A stretch of 64,000 nt of DNA from Streptomyces acidiscabies (GCF_020010905.1 NZ_JAGJBY010000001.1:3740001-3804000); one strand, 5' to 3'. Shown: positions 33,299 through 41,421, numbered from the stretch's first letter. Notes: generated by a model from the letters alone, not told the origin. Numbers and translations: made by a program.

Positions 33299-33977
33299 GC
33301 TGGGCTTGGTCGCCGGCGAAGGCGTCGGGGGGCTGGTGGTGGGCGGGTGTCCGGAACCGGATCTGGTCGCGCGCGGAGGTGTTCGGGGGGCTGGTGGTGG
33401 GTTCGCGTCCTGAGCTGGACTTGGCCGTCCGCGGAGGCGTCGGGGAGCTGGTGGCGGGCGGGTGTCCGGAACCGGATCTGGTCGCGCGCGGAGGTGTTCG
33501 GGGGGCTGATGGCGGGCTATGTCCTGAACTCGACCTGGTCGCGCGCGGTGGCGTTCGGGGGGCTGGTGGCGGGTTCGCGTCCTGAGCTGGACTTGGCCGT
33601 CCGCGAAGGCGTCGGGGAGCCGGTGGTGGGCGTCCGGAACCGGATCTGGCCGTGCGCGGGACGTTCTGGCGGGCTTGCGTCTTGAACTCGACCTGGTCGC
33701 GTGCGAAGGCGTTCGCGGAGCTGGTGGTGGGCTCGCGTCCTGAACTCGACTTGGTCGCGCTCGAAGACGTCCGGGGAACTGGTGGCGGGTTCGCGTCCTG
33801 AATCGGACTGGCCGCTCGCGAAGGCGTCCGGGGAGCTGGGGCGGGCTCGCGTCCTGAGCCCGGCCTGGCCGTGTGCGAAGACGTTCGCGGAGTTGGTGGC
33901 GAACTCGGCCTGGCTGCGCGCGAAGACGTCCGGGCAGCCGTGTCCTGGGCCCGGCCTGGTCGCCCGCGACACCGCCG
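33199..33977 (+). repeat. 57-bp tandem array downstream of and inside the DMT gene
   Basis: About 14 head-to-tail units of 57 bp (some shortened to 45-53) fill the space after the transporter. A unit reads roughly GGGGGGCTGGTGGTGGGC, then CGCGTCCTGAGCTGGACTTG, then GCCGTCCGCGAAGGCGTC. Two subtypes alternate (GTCCGGAACCGGAT and GTCCTGAGCTGGAC). The first units overlap the end of the coding sequence. 57 is a multiple of three, so frame is preserved through full units; several units carry an in-frame stop (TCC-TGA). No gene is credible within the array. Confidence 0.9.
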
Positions 33978-34143
33978 TATAGGGTCCTGATCATGCCTTC
34001 GACGCTCGTTCTTCCGCCTCCGGCCGCCTGAGGCGGGCCTCCGGAGTGATCAGCCCGGCTTGGCTGTGACGCCGCCGGGCTGAACGGTGTTGCCCGCAGA
34101 CGAAGTCCAGACTTCGGATCTCGTGTGTTGCTGCGGAGAACGC

Positions 34144-35061
34144 GTGTCTACTTTTTCTCTGCCCATGTCGCCGGTCGGCCGTGGGCTTTTCTTTCTGATC
34201 GTCGCCGGGGTTGCCTGGGGGACCGCCGGGGCCGCCGCCTCGCTGGTCTTCCGGGTCAGTGATCTGGGCGCTGTGTCGCTGTCCTTCTGGCGCTGTGTCG
34301 TCGGGCTGGTGCTGCTGTTGGTCGCGCGGGCGGTACGGCGCCGGCCCGGCCGTCGGGCGCGGGGTGCGCGGTGGTGGGTGTTGACGCTGGCCAGCGGGGT
34401 TGCGCTCGCCGTGTTCCAGACGACGTACTTCGCGGCCGTGTCCGCGACCGGACTCGCCGTCGGGACGGTCGTCACCCTCGGTGCCGGGCCCGTTTTCATC
34501 GCGCTCGGCGCGAGGTTGGTGTTGGGTGAGCGGCTCGGGCGGAGCGGTGTGCTCGCTGTGGCCGGGGCGCTCGCCGGGCTCGGGGTGCTGTTCGCCGGAG
34601 GTGGGGGCGGGGTCGTACGGCCCTCGGGGGTGCTGCTCGGGCTGGTCTCCGCCGCCGGGTACTGCGTGATGACGCTGATCACCCGGCGGTGGGGGAGCGC
34701 GGAGGACGCCTCGGACACGACCGTCGGGGCGTTCGCGGTGACCTCGCTGTGCCTGCTGCCGTTCGCGGTGGGGGAGGGGCTGATGCCGCACACGGCCGAT
34801 CTGGGGCAGGTGGTGTGGCTCGTCGTGTACATCGCCGCTGTTCCTACGGCCCTTGCCTATGCGCTGTACTTCGCCGGTGCGGCTGTCGTCCGTGCGGCGA
34901 CCGTGTCCGTGGTGATGCTTCTCGAACCGGTGAGCGCGGCTGTGCTGGCGGTCGCGGTGCTGGGGGAGCGGGTCACCGGGGCGACGGTGGTGGGGACGGT
35001 GCTGATGCTGGGGTCGGTGGCGGGGCTGGCTGTGGCGGAGGCTCGGGGAGGGGGTGAGTAG
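34144..35061 (+). CDS. EamA/DMT-family exporter (second copy)
   Basis: 305 aa, ten helices, two EamA repeats. The first helix reads FFLIVAGVAWGTAGAAASLVF; the conserved repeat end MLLEPVSAAVLAVAVLGERV is present in the second half. GTG 34144 follows GGAG at 5 nt; ATG 34165 is another possibility. It shares only family-level similarity with the neighbour at 32303 and has its own spacer. A second tandem-repeat array begins just after the stop. Substrate unknown. Confidence 0.88.
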   Translation: MSTFSLPMSPVGRGLFFLIVAGVAWGTAGAAASLVFRVSDLGAVSLSFWRCVVGLVLLLVARAVRRRPGRRARGARWWVLTLASGVALAVFQTTYFAAVSATGLAVGTVVTLGAGPVFIALGARLVLGERLGRSGVLAVAGALAGLGVLFAGGGGGVVRPSGVLLGLVSAAGYCVMTLITRRWGSAEDASDTTVGAFAVTSLCLLPFAVGEGLMPHTADLGQVVWLVVYIAAVPTALAYALYFAGAAVVRAATVSVVMLLEPVSAAVLAVAVLGERVTGATVVGTVLMLGSVAGLAVAEARGGGE

Positions 35062-35116
35062 GGCTGGGCGGGGTGGACTTGGCGGCCGGGGTGGGGGACT
35101 CGGTGGCCGGGTTCTC

Positions 35117-35555
35117 GATCGTGCTGGCCGTGCGTTGGTCGGGGTTTCGGTTGTGCGCGTCGCGCGTCGGCTGGGCACCCCGGTTGTACGGGTCGCGAGT
35201 CGGCCGGGTCCCGGTTGTACGGGCTGCGCGTCGGCTGGGCACCCCGGTTGTACGGGTCGCGAGTCGGCCGGGTCCCGGTTGTACGGGCTGCGCGTCGGCT
35301 GGGCACCCCGGTTGTACGGGTCGCGAGTCGGCCGGGCCCCGGTTGTACGGGCTGCGCGTCGACTGGGGCCCCGGTTGTACGGGCTGCGCGTTGGCCTGAC
35401 CTCGGTTGTGCGGGCCGTGCGTCGGTCGGAGCCCCGGTCGTGCGGGCCGTGCGTCGGTCGGGGCTTCGGTCGTGTGGGCTGTGCGTCGGTCGAGGCCTCG
35501 ACCGTGCGGGCCATGCGTTGGCCGGGGCCTTGATCGTGTGGGCCGTGCGTCGGCA
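35117..35555 (+). repeat. 31-33 bp tandem array downstream of the second DMT gene
   Basis: About 14 units of 31-33 bp. The consensus begins GGTTGTACGGG(T/C)(C/T)GCG and continues with (A/C)GTCGGC(C/T)GGG. Units of 31 and 33 bp alternate, giving a 64-bp higher-order period that is repeated almost identically three times at about 35175-35370; outer units are more diverged. The 521-bp gap 35062-35582 contains nothing else recognisable. Not CRISPR: there are no unique spacers. Confidence 0.9.
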
Positions 35556-35582
35556 GCGCAACTTCCCCGAGGTGAATCGGCG

Positions 35583-36293
35583 TCACAACTCCCCGAGATA
35601 GGCGGGGAGTTCGGTGCCGGGCGCCAAGTCCGGGTCCGGGAGCGGCGTGCCGTAGGTGCGGTGGACGGGGATGACCCCCGCCCAGTGGGGGAGCGTCAGG
35701 TCCTCGGGCTCATCGTTCACGCCGCCCGTGCGGGCCTTCGCCGAGACCTCCGTCAGGTCCAGGCGGATCACCGCCGTCGCCGCCAGCTCCTTCTTGTTCG
35801 CCGGGCGGGAGTCGGCGGCGCGGCCGGGGATCGCGTGGTTCACCAGGGCGTCCAGGGCCTCGCGCTTCTCGGTCGGGTCCGTGACGTCGTGGGCGAGGCC
35901 GTGGATCATTACCGAGCGGTAGTTGATCGAGTGGTGGAAGGCGGAGCGGGCGAGGACCAGGCCGTCGACATGGGTCACGGTCACGCAGACCGGGAGGCCC
36001 TCGGGGGCCTGGCCGGTCATGCGCAGGGGGCGGGAGCCGGTGGAGCCGTGGACGTAGAGGCGGTCGCCGACGCGGCCGAAGAGGGTGGGGAGGACCACGG
36101 GGGCGCCGTCGCGGACGAAGCCGAGGTGGCAGACGTACGCCTCGTCGAGTATCGCGTGGACCAAGTCCCTGTCGTACGAGGCCCGTTGGGGGGAGCGGGT
36201 GGGGATCGTGCGGTCGGTCCGGGGGTAGGGCGGGGGCGTCGTGCCAGGGGTGGCCGGTTCCTGCGCGGTGGTTCCCTGCATGGCGTTCTCCAT
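35583..36293 (-). CDS. Pyridoxamine 5'-phosphate oxidase-like flavoprotein
   Basis: 236 aa, FMN-binding split-barrel: VCHLGFVRDGAPVVLPTLFG and RLYVHGSTGSRPLR are the canonical strands, followed by HSINYRSVMIHG. An N-terminal leader of about 35 residues is Pro/Thr-rich. Such proteins are frequently paired divergently with MocR regulators, as here (17 bp between starts). Likely a flavin-dependent reductase or oxidase; substrate unknown. The ATG at 36293 has almost no leader and may be translated leaderless. Confidence 0.9.
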   Translation of the reverse strand: MENAMQGTTAQEPATPGTTPPPYPRTDRTIPTRSPQRASYDRDLVHAILDEAYVCHLGFVRDGAPVVLPTLFGRVGDRLYVHGSTGSRPLRMTGQAPEGLPVCVTVTHVDGLVLARSAFHHSINYRSVMIHGLAHDVTDPTEKREALDALVNHAIPGRAADSRPANKKELAATAVIRLDLTEVSAKARTGGVNDEPEDLTLPHWAGVIPVHRTYGTPLPDPDLAPGTELPAYLGEL

Positions 36294-36305
36294 TGCACTA
36301 GTGCA
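36294..36305. promoter_or_regulatory. 12-bp palindrome between divergent PPOX and MocR genes
   Basis: TGCACTAGTGCA is perfect over 12 bp and touches the PPOX start codon at 36293 while ending 5 bp before the MocR start at 36311. With 17 bp between the two starts both promoters must overlap the coding sequence of the partner. A MocR site here would regulate both genes; inference. Confidence 0.5.
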
Positions 36306-36310
36306 TACTC

Positions 36311-37642
36311 ATGTTTGTGCTAGGAGAGTATCCGATCCAGGGTCGGCGTGCGGTGGACATTTCCGCGAGCATCGAGCGTGCGGTGGGGGAGGGGGCGCTG
36401 GAGCCCGGTCAACTACTGCCTCCCATGCGGGAGTTGGCTGTCACGCTCGGAGTCAATCCCAATACCGTCGCCGCCGCGTACCGCATCCTGCGGGAGCGGG
36501 GGGTCATCGAGACGCAGGGGCGGCGGGGGAGCCGGGTGCGGGCGCGGCCCGCTACGACCGGGAGGGAGCGGGCGGTCGTCTCCGTGCCGGTGGGGGTGCG
36601 GAATCTTGCCGACGGGAACCCTGATCCGGCGTTGTTGCCCGCGCTCGGGCCCGCGTTCGTCGCGGCTACGGCTGGTCGGGCGCCGGTGTTGTACGGGGAG
36701 GCGCCCGTCGACGCCGAGTTGGGGCGACTGGCTCGGGCCGCGTTCGATGCGGACGGGGTGCCTGCGGGGGAGTTGGTCGTCGCCTCAGGGGCGTTGGACG
36801 CGGTTGAGCGGGTGCTGGGGGTTCATCTGAAGCCCGGGGATTCTGTCGCCGTCGAGGATCCTGGGTGGAATCGGATGCTTGATCTTGTGGGGGCGCTCGG
36901 GCTTCGGGTTTTTCCTGTTGCCGTTGATGATGAAGGGCCTGTTGTCGAGGGGATGCGGGCCGCTCTGGAATTCGGGGTGCGCGCTGTTGTCGTCACCGAT
37001 CGGGCGCAGAATCCTACGGGGGCCGCTTTGAGTGCCGGGCGGGCTCGGGAATTGCGCCGGGTGCTGGGGGAGTATCCCGAGGTTGTCGTGATCGAGGACG
37101 ATCATGGGGACGGGATTGTGGATCTGCCGCTTTGTCCGTTGGCCGGGGTTACTCGGCATTGGGCATTTGTGCGGTCTGTCGCCAAGGCTTATGGGCCTGA
37201 TCTGCGGGTTGCCGTGATGGCCGGGGATGCGGTGACCGTGGATCGGGTTCGGGGGCGGCAGCGGTTGGGGGCGGGGTGGGTGAGTCTGGTGGTGCAGCGG
37301 GCTGTGGTGTGGTTGTGGGAGCGTGGGGGTGTGGATCCGGTTGTGGTGGGTGGGGTTTATCGGAGGCGGCGGGAGATGTTGATCGGGGCTTTGCGGGAAA
37401 GGGGAGTCGAGGCTCGGGGGCGGAGTGGGTTGGGGGTATGGATTCCCGTTGAGGATGAGACGGGGGTGGTGGCTCGGTTGTTGCGGGAGGGGTGGGCTGT
37501 TGCTGCCGGTGGGAGGTTTCGGGTGAATTCCGGGCCTGGGGTTCGGGTGACTGTTTCTTCTCTGCGGGAGGAGGAGGTTGGGGATTTTGCGGATGCTGTG
37601 GCTGAGGCTGTTCGACCCGCTTCCAGTTGGGGTGTGGTTTAG
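36311..37642 (+). CDS. MocR-type GntR regulator with aminotransferase domain
   Basis: 443-aa chimera. The GntR winged helix spans residues 8-75 (LLPPMRELAVTLGVNPNTVAAAYRILRERGVIE); the rest is a fold-type I aminotransferase-like domain with the PLP lysine in FVRSVAKAYGPDLR and NPTG in DRAQNPTGAAL. In MocR proteins PLP acts as effector or cofactor for regulation instead of catalysis. Divergent from a PPOX-family gene, a standard MocR arrangement. ATG 36311 has no ribosome site; GTG 36317 is also possible. The 3' quarter uses G/T-rich codons, and its stop overlaps the convergent DMT gene by 4 bp. Confidence 0.9.
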   Translation: MFVLGEYPIQGRRAVDISASIERAVGEGALEPGQLLPPMRELAVTLGVNPNTVAAAYRILRERGVIETQGRRGSRVRARPATTGRERAVVSVPVGVRNLADGNPDPALLPALGPAFVAATAGRAPVLYGEAPVDAELGRLARAAFDADGVPAGELVVASGALDAVERVLGVHLKPGDSVAVEDPGWNRMLDLVGALGLRVFPVAVDDEGPVVEGMRAALEFGVRAVVVTDRAQNPTGAALSAGRARELRRVLGEYPEVVVIEDDHGDGIVDLPLCPLAGVTRHWAFVRSVAKAYGPDLRVAVMAGDAVTVDRVRGRQRLGAGWVSLVVQRAVVWLWERGGVDPVVVGGVYRRRREMLIGALRERGVEARGRSGLGVWIPVEDETGVVARLLREGWAVAAGGRFRVNSGPGVRVTVSSLREEEVGDFADAVAEAVRPASSWGVV

Positions 37643-38568
37643 GTTGTTTGTTTTTCGGGTGCGGGTGCTTCGTGGTTGCTCGCGCAGTTCCCCGCGCCCC
37701 TAAAAGACACACGCTTGGCCTGCGTTAGAGCTGCTCCCGCCAGGACGATTGCCGCTCCCACCGGCGTCGACCATGTGAGGTTCTCTCCCAGGAACGCCGT
37801 TCCCGCCACCGTCGCGATCACCGGTGTGAAGTACGTGACCATCTGCGCCGTCGTCGGCCCCACCTCCGCCACCAACCCGTACTGCATCAGGAACGCCAGG
37901 CCCGTGCCCAGTGCCCCCAGCGCCGCCACCGACAGGAGCGACGGCGTCGGGAAGCTGTGCGGGAACGGCGTGATCAGCGCCAACTGGACCGTCGCCAGCA
38001 GGAGTTGCGCGCCGGTCATCGAGAGCGCCGACTCCGTACGGGTGGACAGCGTGCGGCGTACGTAGATCCAGCCGACGGCGTAGCTGAGGGAGGCCGCGAG
38101 GGCGAGGGACGTGCCTCGGGGCTCCAGGCCCGTGAAGCCCTGCCACGCGCCGAGGACCGTGAGGACGCCCAGGAAGCCGAGGGCGAGGCCCGCGAAGCGG
38201 ACGCGGGTGGGGCGGTCCTCGGAGAGGGCGACCAGGGAGAGGGCCATGCCCCACAGGGGCGTCGTCGCGTTGCAGATCCCGGCGAGGCTGGAGGGGATGG
38301 TCAGCTCGGCGTACGCGAACAGCGAGAACGGCAGGGCGTTGAGGAGGAACGCGGCGACCGTCAGGTGGCCCCAGGTGCGGGCGTCCCGGGGGAGGCGCTC
38401 CCGCTTCACGGCCAGCGCGATCGCCAGCACCGCCGTACCGAAGACCAGGCGGCCCAGGGTGACCTGGAGCGGGGCGAAGCCGTCCGTGCCGACCTTGATG
38501 AACAGGAAGCTGAAACCCCAGATCAGGGAGAGGGCGGCGAAGCGAAGGCGCCAGTCCAGGTGGCTCAT
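37639..38568 (-). CDS. EamA/DMT-family exporter with repeat-encoded C-terminal tail
   Basis: 309 aa with ten helices (LIWGFSFLFIKVGTDGFAPL at the start, YFTPVIATVAGTAFLGENL near the end). ATG 38568 is the likely start; an ATG at 38604 is in frame but lies within the shared palindrome. The last 22 residues, KRVSFRGAGNCASNHE plus six, are translated from the antisense strand of a dispersed streptomycete repeat (37660-37707), so the original C-terminus was probably near TQAK. Divergent from a LysR gene that presumably controls it. Confidence 0.88.
   Translation of the reverse strand: MSHLDWRLRFAALSLIWGFSFLFIKVGTDGFAPLQVTLGRLVFGTAVLAIALAVKRERLPRDARTWGHLTVAAFLLNALPFSLFAYAELTIPSSLAGICNATTPLWGMALSLVALSEDRPTRVRFAGLALGFLGVLTVLGAWQGFTGLEPRGTSLALAASLSYAVGWIYVRRTLSTRTESALSMTGAQLLLATVQLALITPFPHSFPTPSLLSVAALGALGTGLAFLMQYGLVAEVGPTTAQMVTYFTPVIATVAGTAFLGENLTWSTPVGAAIVLAGAALTQAKRVSFRGAGNCASNHEAPAPEKQTT
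37660..37707 (+). repeat. Dispersed intergenic repeat overlapping a gene end
   Basis: Contains CAGTTCCCCGCGCCCCT (37685-37701) preceded by CGTGGTTGCTCGCG, almost identical to the copy at 21000-21049. It lies within the 3' end of the minus-strand DMT gene and thus is translated. Confidence 0.85.
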
Positions 38569-38590
38569 GAGGCCAACTGTGGGGGAGCCG

Positions 38591-38632
38591 ACCTCGTAGC
38601 ACAATCGAGAATTCGAGCGAGGTACCTCGTAG
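38591..38632. promoter_or_regulatory. Operator region of the divergent DMT-LysR pair
   Basis: CGAGGTACCTCG (38618-38629) is a perfect 12-bp palindrome, and ACCTCGTAG occurs at 38591-38599 and again at 38624-38632. The block lies between the two starts (38568 and 38643) and ends 11 bp before the LysR ATG. This is the expected position for a LysR autoregulatory and activation site. Confidence 0.5.
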
Positions 38633-38642
38633 TATTGCTTAC

Positions 38643-39545
38643 ATGTTGAACCTGGAGCGCCTGCGCACCCTCGACGCCCTCGCCCGGCACGGCTCGGTGA
38701 GCGCCGCCGCGCTGGCCCTGCACATCACGACCTCGGCGGTCTCCCAGCAGATGGCCAAACTGGAGCGCGAGACGGGGCGGCAGCTGCTCGCCAAGCACGG
38801 GCGCGGGGTGCGGCTGACGGACGCCGGGGTGCTGCTGGCCGAGCACGCGCGACGCATCCTGTCGCAGGTCGAGGTCGCCGAGGCCGATCTGGAGGCGCAG
38901 CGCGGGGAGGTCGCCGGGGAGCTGCGGATCTCGGCGTTCCCGACGGCCGCGCGCGGACTGTTCCCGGCCGCGCTGGGCGCCCTGCGGCGGGACCATCCGG
39001 CGCTGCGGGTGCGCTCGCGGGAGCTGGAGCCCGAGCGCGGGGTCGCCGGGGTGGTCGGCGGCGACCTGGACCTGGCCGTCGTCCTCGACTGGTACAACAA
39101 GCCGATGCCGCTGCCGGACGGCCTCGCCAAGGCGCACCTCCTCGACGACCCGGTCGCCGTCGCGCTGCCGGCGGACCATCCGCTCGCCGGGCGCGACGAG
39201 GCCGACCTCGGGGAGTTCGCCGAGGACGGGTGGGTGATGTGGGCCGAGGGGGAGTTCTGCCACGAGTGGCTCAAGTTCACGCTGCGGGCGCGGGGCATCG
39301 AGCCGCTGATCGCGCATCAGGCCGGCGAGACGCACACCCAACTCGGGCTCGTCCAGGCCGGGTTGGGTGTCTGCATCGCGCCTCTGCTGGGCCGCAACCC
39401 GGTGCCCGAGGGTGTGGTGACCGTGCCGCTGCGGCAGGGGGTGCGCCGGCACGTGTACGTGGTCTGGCGCGCCGACGCCGACCGCCGCCCGTCGATCAGG
39501 GCGGCGGTGGAGGCGCTCAAGTCGGCGTCGGAGAAGGTGTCTTGA
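38643..39545 (+). CDS. LysR-family transcriptional regulator
   Basis: 300 aa. The winged helix is at the extreme N-terminus (LRTLDALARHGSVSAAALAL, then TTSAVSQQMAKLERETG), followed by a two-subdomain effector fold starting near LRISAFPTAARGLF. Length is normal. ATG 38643 lacks a clear ribosome site, suggesting a leaderless message. Divergent from the DMT exporter; regulators of this ArgP/IciA-like subgroup often control metabolite exporters, so it probably senses the exported compound. Confidence 0.93.
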   Translation: MLNLERLRTLDALARHGSVSAAALALHITTSAVSQQMAKLERETGRQLLAKHGRGVRLTDAGVLLAEHARRILSQVEVAEADLEAQRGEVAGELRISAFPTAARGLFPAALGALRRDHPALRVRSRELEPERGVAGVVGGDLDLAVVLDWYNKPMPLPDGLAKAHLLDDPVAVALPADHPLAGRDEADLGEFAEDGWVMWAEGEFCHEWLKFTLRARGIEPLIAHQAGETHTQLGLVQAGLGVCIAPLLGRNPVPEGVVTVPLRQGVRRHVYVVWRADADRRPSIRAAVEALKSASEKVS

Positions 39546-39602
39546 GCGGGTGTCAGATCCCCTGAACGGACCTCGGGCCGCCCGGCCTCCCGCAACCCCC
39601 GT

Positions 39603-40067
39603 TCAGGAACCCAGCTTCCGGAAGTCCCACGACACCACCTTCTCCGGCGTCAGCCGTATCCACGCGTGCCTCCCGTCGTGCGGCATCGAGTCCACCCGGA
39701 AGTTCTTGCGCGCGAACCGCGTCTCCACGGCGTCGAGTTCGGCGCACAGCTCCCCCGTGCGCGGGATCTCGCCGACGAACTCGACGGTTCCGGACAGCTC
39801 GACGCCCTGGAGCTGGTCGTACTCCTCGCCCGTGTCGACGACGATCGCGACGCGCGGATCCCGGCGCAGATGGGTCCACCGCTTGCTGCGCACGACCGAG
39901 TACAGCCAGAGCGAGGTCCCGTCCCAGAGGAACCACAGCGCGCTGACGTGCGGAGCGCCGTCCGTCGACACCGTGGCCACCCGGCAGGTGCGCTGGGTGT
40001 CGAGGAACTCGTCCAGCTCCCCCGGCGTCATCATGATCTTGCGGCCCCGGCGCTGAGTGGCAGTCAT
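39603..40067 (-). CDS. PPOX-class flavin/F420-dependent protein
   Basis: 154-aa split-barrel protein: FLDTQRTCRVATVSTDGAPHVSALWFLW and SKRWTHLRRDPRVAIVVDTG are the signature strands of the actinobacterial PPOX/F420 family, which bind F420, FMN or related cofactors and reduce small molecules. Substrate unknown. ATG 40067; purine-rich leader with GGGGGG. Divergent from the isochorismatase-fold gene. Confidence 0.9.
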   Translation of the reverse strand: MTATQRRGRKIMMTPGELDEFLDTQRTCRVATVSTDGAPHVSALWFLWDGTSLWLYSVVRSKRWTHLRRDPRVAIVVDTGEEYDQLQGVELSGTVEFVGEIPRTGELCAELDAVETRFARKNFRVDSMPHDGRHAWIRLTPEKVVSWDFRKLGS

Positions 40068-40151
40068 GCGGCCCCCCTTTTTCTGTTGGCTCGTTCTGTC
40101 TTTCCTTACGTCCGGCCCCGCTGGGTTTCCTCACAGGACACCGAAAGATCC

Positions 40152-40168
40152 TCTGACGGACCGTCAGA
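40152..40168. promoter_or_regulatory. 17-bp palindrome between PPOX and isochorismatase-fold genes
   Basis: TCTGACGGACCGTCAGA has eight-base arms (TCTGACGG/CCGTCAGA) around a single A. It lies 84 bp from the PPOX start and 75 bp from the next gene. The arms make it a likely TetR-type operator or a bidirectional stem-loop; no regulator is encoded adjacent. Confidence 0.5.
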
Positions 40169-40243
40169 AACCAGGATGGGCCGCCTTCCGGGCTGACGCA
40201 ATGGTGGCTACCCTCTCGGGCGACCCGGAAGCCAGGAGGAGAT

Positions 40244-40864
40244 GTGATTCTCGACATCGAGAATACGGTTCTGCTCACGGTGGAGTGCCAGGAGGGGGTC
40301 GTCGGAGAGGACGCCGCCCTGCCTCAACTCGCCGCAGAGGCAAGGAAGTCGGGCGCGCTGGACAACGTCGCCCGGCTGGTCGCCGCCGCACACGCAGTCG
40401 GCGTACAGGTCGTCCACGCGGTCGCGGAACGCCGGCCGGACGGGAAGGGCGCGAGCCGCAACGCGCGGCTGTTCCGGGCCGCCGAGCGGCTCCCCGTCCA
40501 GCAGCTCGCCGGTTCGCACGCGGTGCGGGTCGCGGCGCCGGTCGAGGTCGACGGGCGCGACATCGTCGTACGGAGACTGCACGGACTGTCTCCGCTGCAC
40601 GGGACCGAAGTGGACGCGCTGCTGCGGAACTTGGGGTGCCGGACGCTGATCGTGGTGGGGGTGTCCGCGAACGTCGCGATCCCCAACTCGGTGTTCGACG
40701 CGGTGAACCTGGGCTACACGGTCGTCGTCGCGTCGGACGCGATCGCGGGGGTGCCGTCGGAGTACACCCCCGCGATGGTCCGCCACACACTCGCGTTGGT
40801 CGCTACGGTCGCGACCACGGACGAGGTGGTGGCGGGGTTCAACTCCCGTACTACGCCAGGGTGA
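40244..40864 (+). CDS. Isochorismatase-fold protein lacking the catalytic triad
   Basis: 206 aa with the cysteine-hydrolase fold (VLLTVECQEGVV at the start, TLIVVGVSANVAIPNSVF in the core). The three triad positions are changed: Asp is E14, Lys is R110 or R111 in DIVVRRLHG, and the nucleophilic Cys after GVSAN is Ala145. It is thus probably not an isochorismatase or nicotinamidase; a binding role or altered chemistry is more likely. The pattern VSANVAIPN recurs in actinobacterial homologues as I remember them. GTG 40244 follows AGGAGG. Overlaps the convergent Rieske gene by 14 bp. Confidence 0.85.
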   Translation: MILDIENTVLLTVECQEGVVGEDAALPQLAAEARKSGALDNVARLVAAAHAVGVQVVHAVAERRPDGKGASRNARLFRAAERLPVQQLAGSHAVRVAAPVEVDGRDIVVRRLHGLSPLHGTEVDALLRNLGCRTLIVVGVSANVAIPNSVFDAVNLGYTVVVASDAIAGVPSEYTPAMVRHTLALVATVATTDEVVAGFNSRTTPG

Positions 40865-41351
40865 TGTTGGTGCCGCTGACCGCGATGTTCACCGACGGGA
40901 GCGGCTTCTGGGCCGGGCCGCTCTTCACGCTGCCGTCCTCGATGGAGAAGTTGCTGTTGTGGCAGGGGCAGTTGATGACGCCGTCCGCCACGCTCTTGAC
41001 CGCACAGCCCTGGTGGGTGCAGACGGCGGAGAACGCCTTGTAGGTGCCGGCCGTCGGCTGGGTGACGACGACCTTCTCCGAGGCGAAGACCTTGCCGCCG
41101 CCCTCGGGGATGTCCGCGGTGGCGGCGAGGGCCTTGCCGCCCGCCGAACCGCCGGTCGCCGCCGGGGTCTCGGACGTACCCGTCGAACCGGTCGAGCCCG
41201 TGGTGCCGCTGTCGTTCGAGCCGGCCGCCGGCGACGAGTCGTCGGAGCTTCCGCACGCGGTCAGCGCGACGGCGAGCCCTGCGGCTCCGGCCGCCGTGAC
41301 GACGGTGCGGCGAGCGGGTCCTGCGAGGGGTTTGAGCGGTCCGCTGGTCAT
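40851..41351 (-). CDS. Rieske [2Fe-2S] lipoprotein
   Basis: 166 aa. N-terminal signal with ARRTVVTAAGAAG (twin arginine) and lipobox LTAC, so probably Tat-exported and lipid-anchored, then a 45-residue Ser/Thr/Gly linker. The Rieske cluster is bound by CTHQGC and CPCHNSNF; both Cys-His pairs are present. Isolated exported Rieske proteins of actinobacteria have an unknown electron partner. The gene lies alone on the minus strand. Confidence 0.92.
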   Translation of the reverse strand: MTSGPLKPLAGPARRTVVTAAGAAGLAVALTACGSSDDSSPAAGSNDSGTTGSTGSTGTSETPAATGGSAGGKALAATADIPEGGGKVFASEKVVVTQPTAGTYKAFSAVCTHQGCAVKSVADGVINCPCHNSNFSIEDGSVKSGPAQKPLPSVNIAVSGTNITLA

Positions 41352-41421
41352 GCTGAGGTTTCCCTTCGTGGGGGTGGGACTCTCGGGATACGCACACGGG
41401 TACGGTTCCTGGCCGCGAACC

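Noticed and set aside
33300..33970. Peptide-repeat genes within the 57-bp array
   Set aside because: Frames are broken by frequent TGA stops and by shortened units, and there is no ribosome site; repeated DNA is the simpler reading.
35117..35555. CRISPR-like array
   Set aside because: Repeats are directly adjacent with no unique spacers, unit lengths alternate between 31 and 33 bp, and no cas genes occur.
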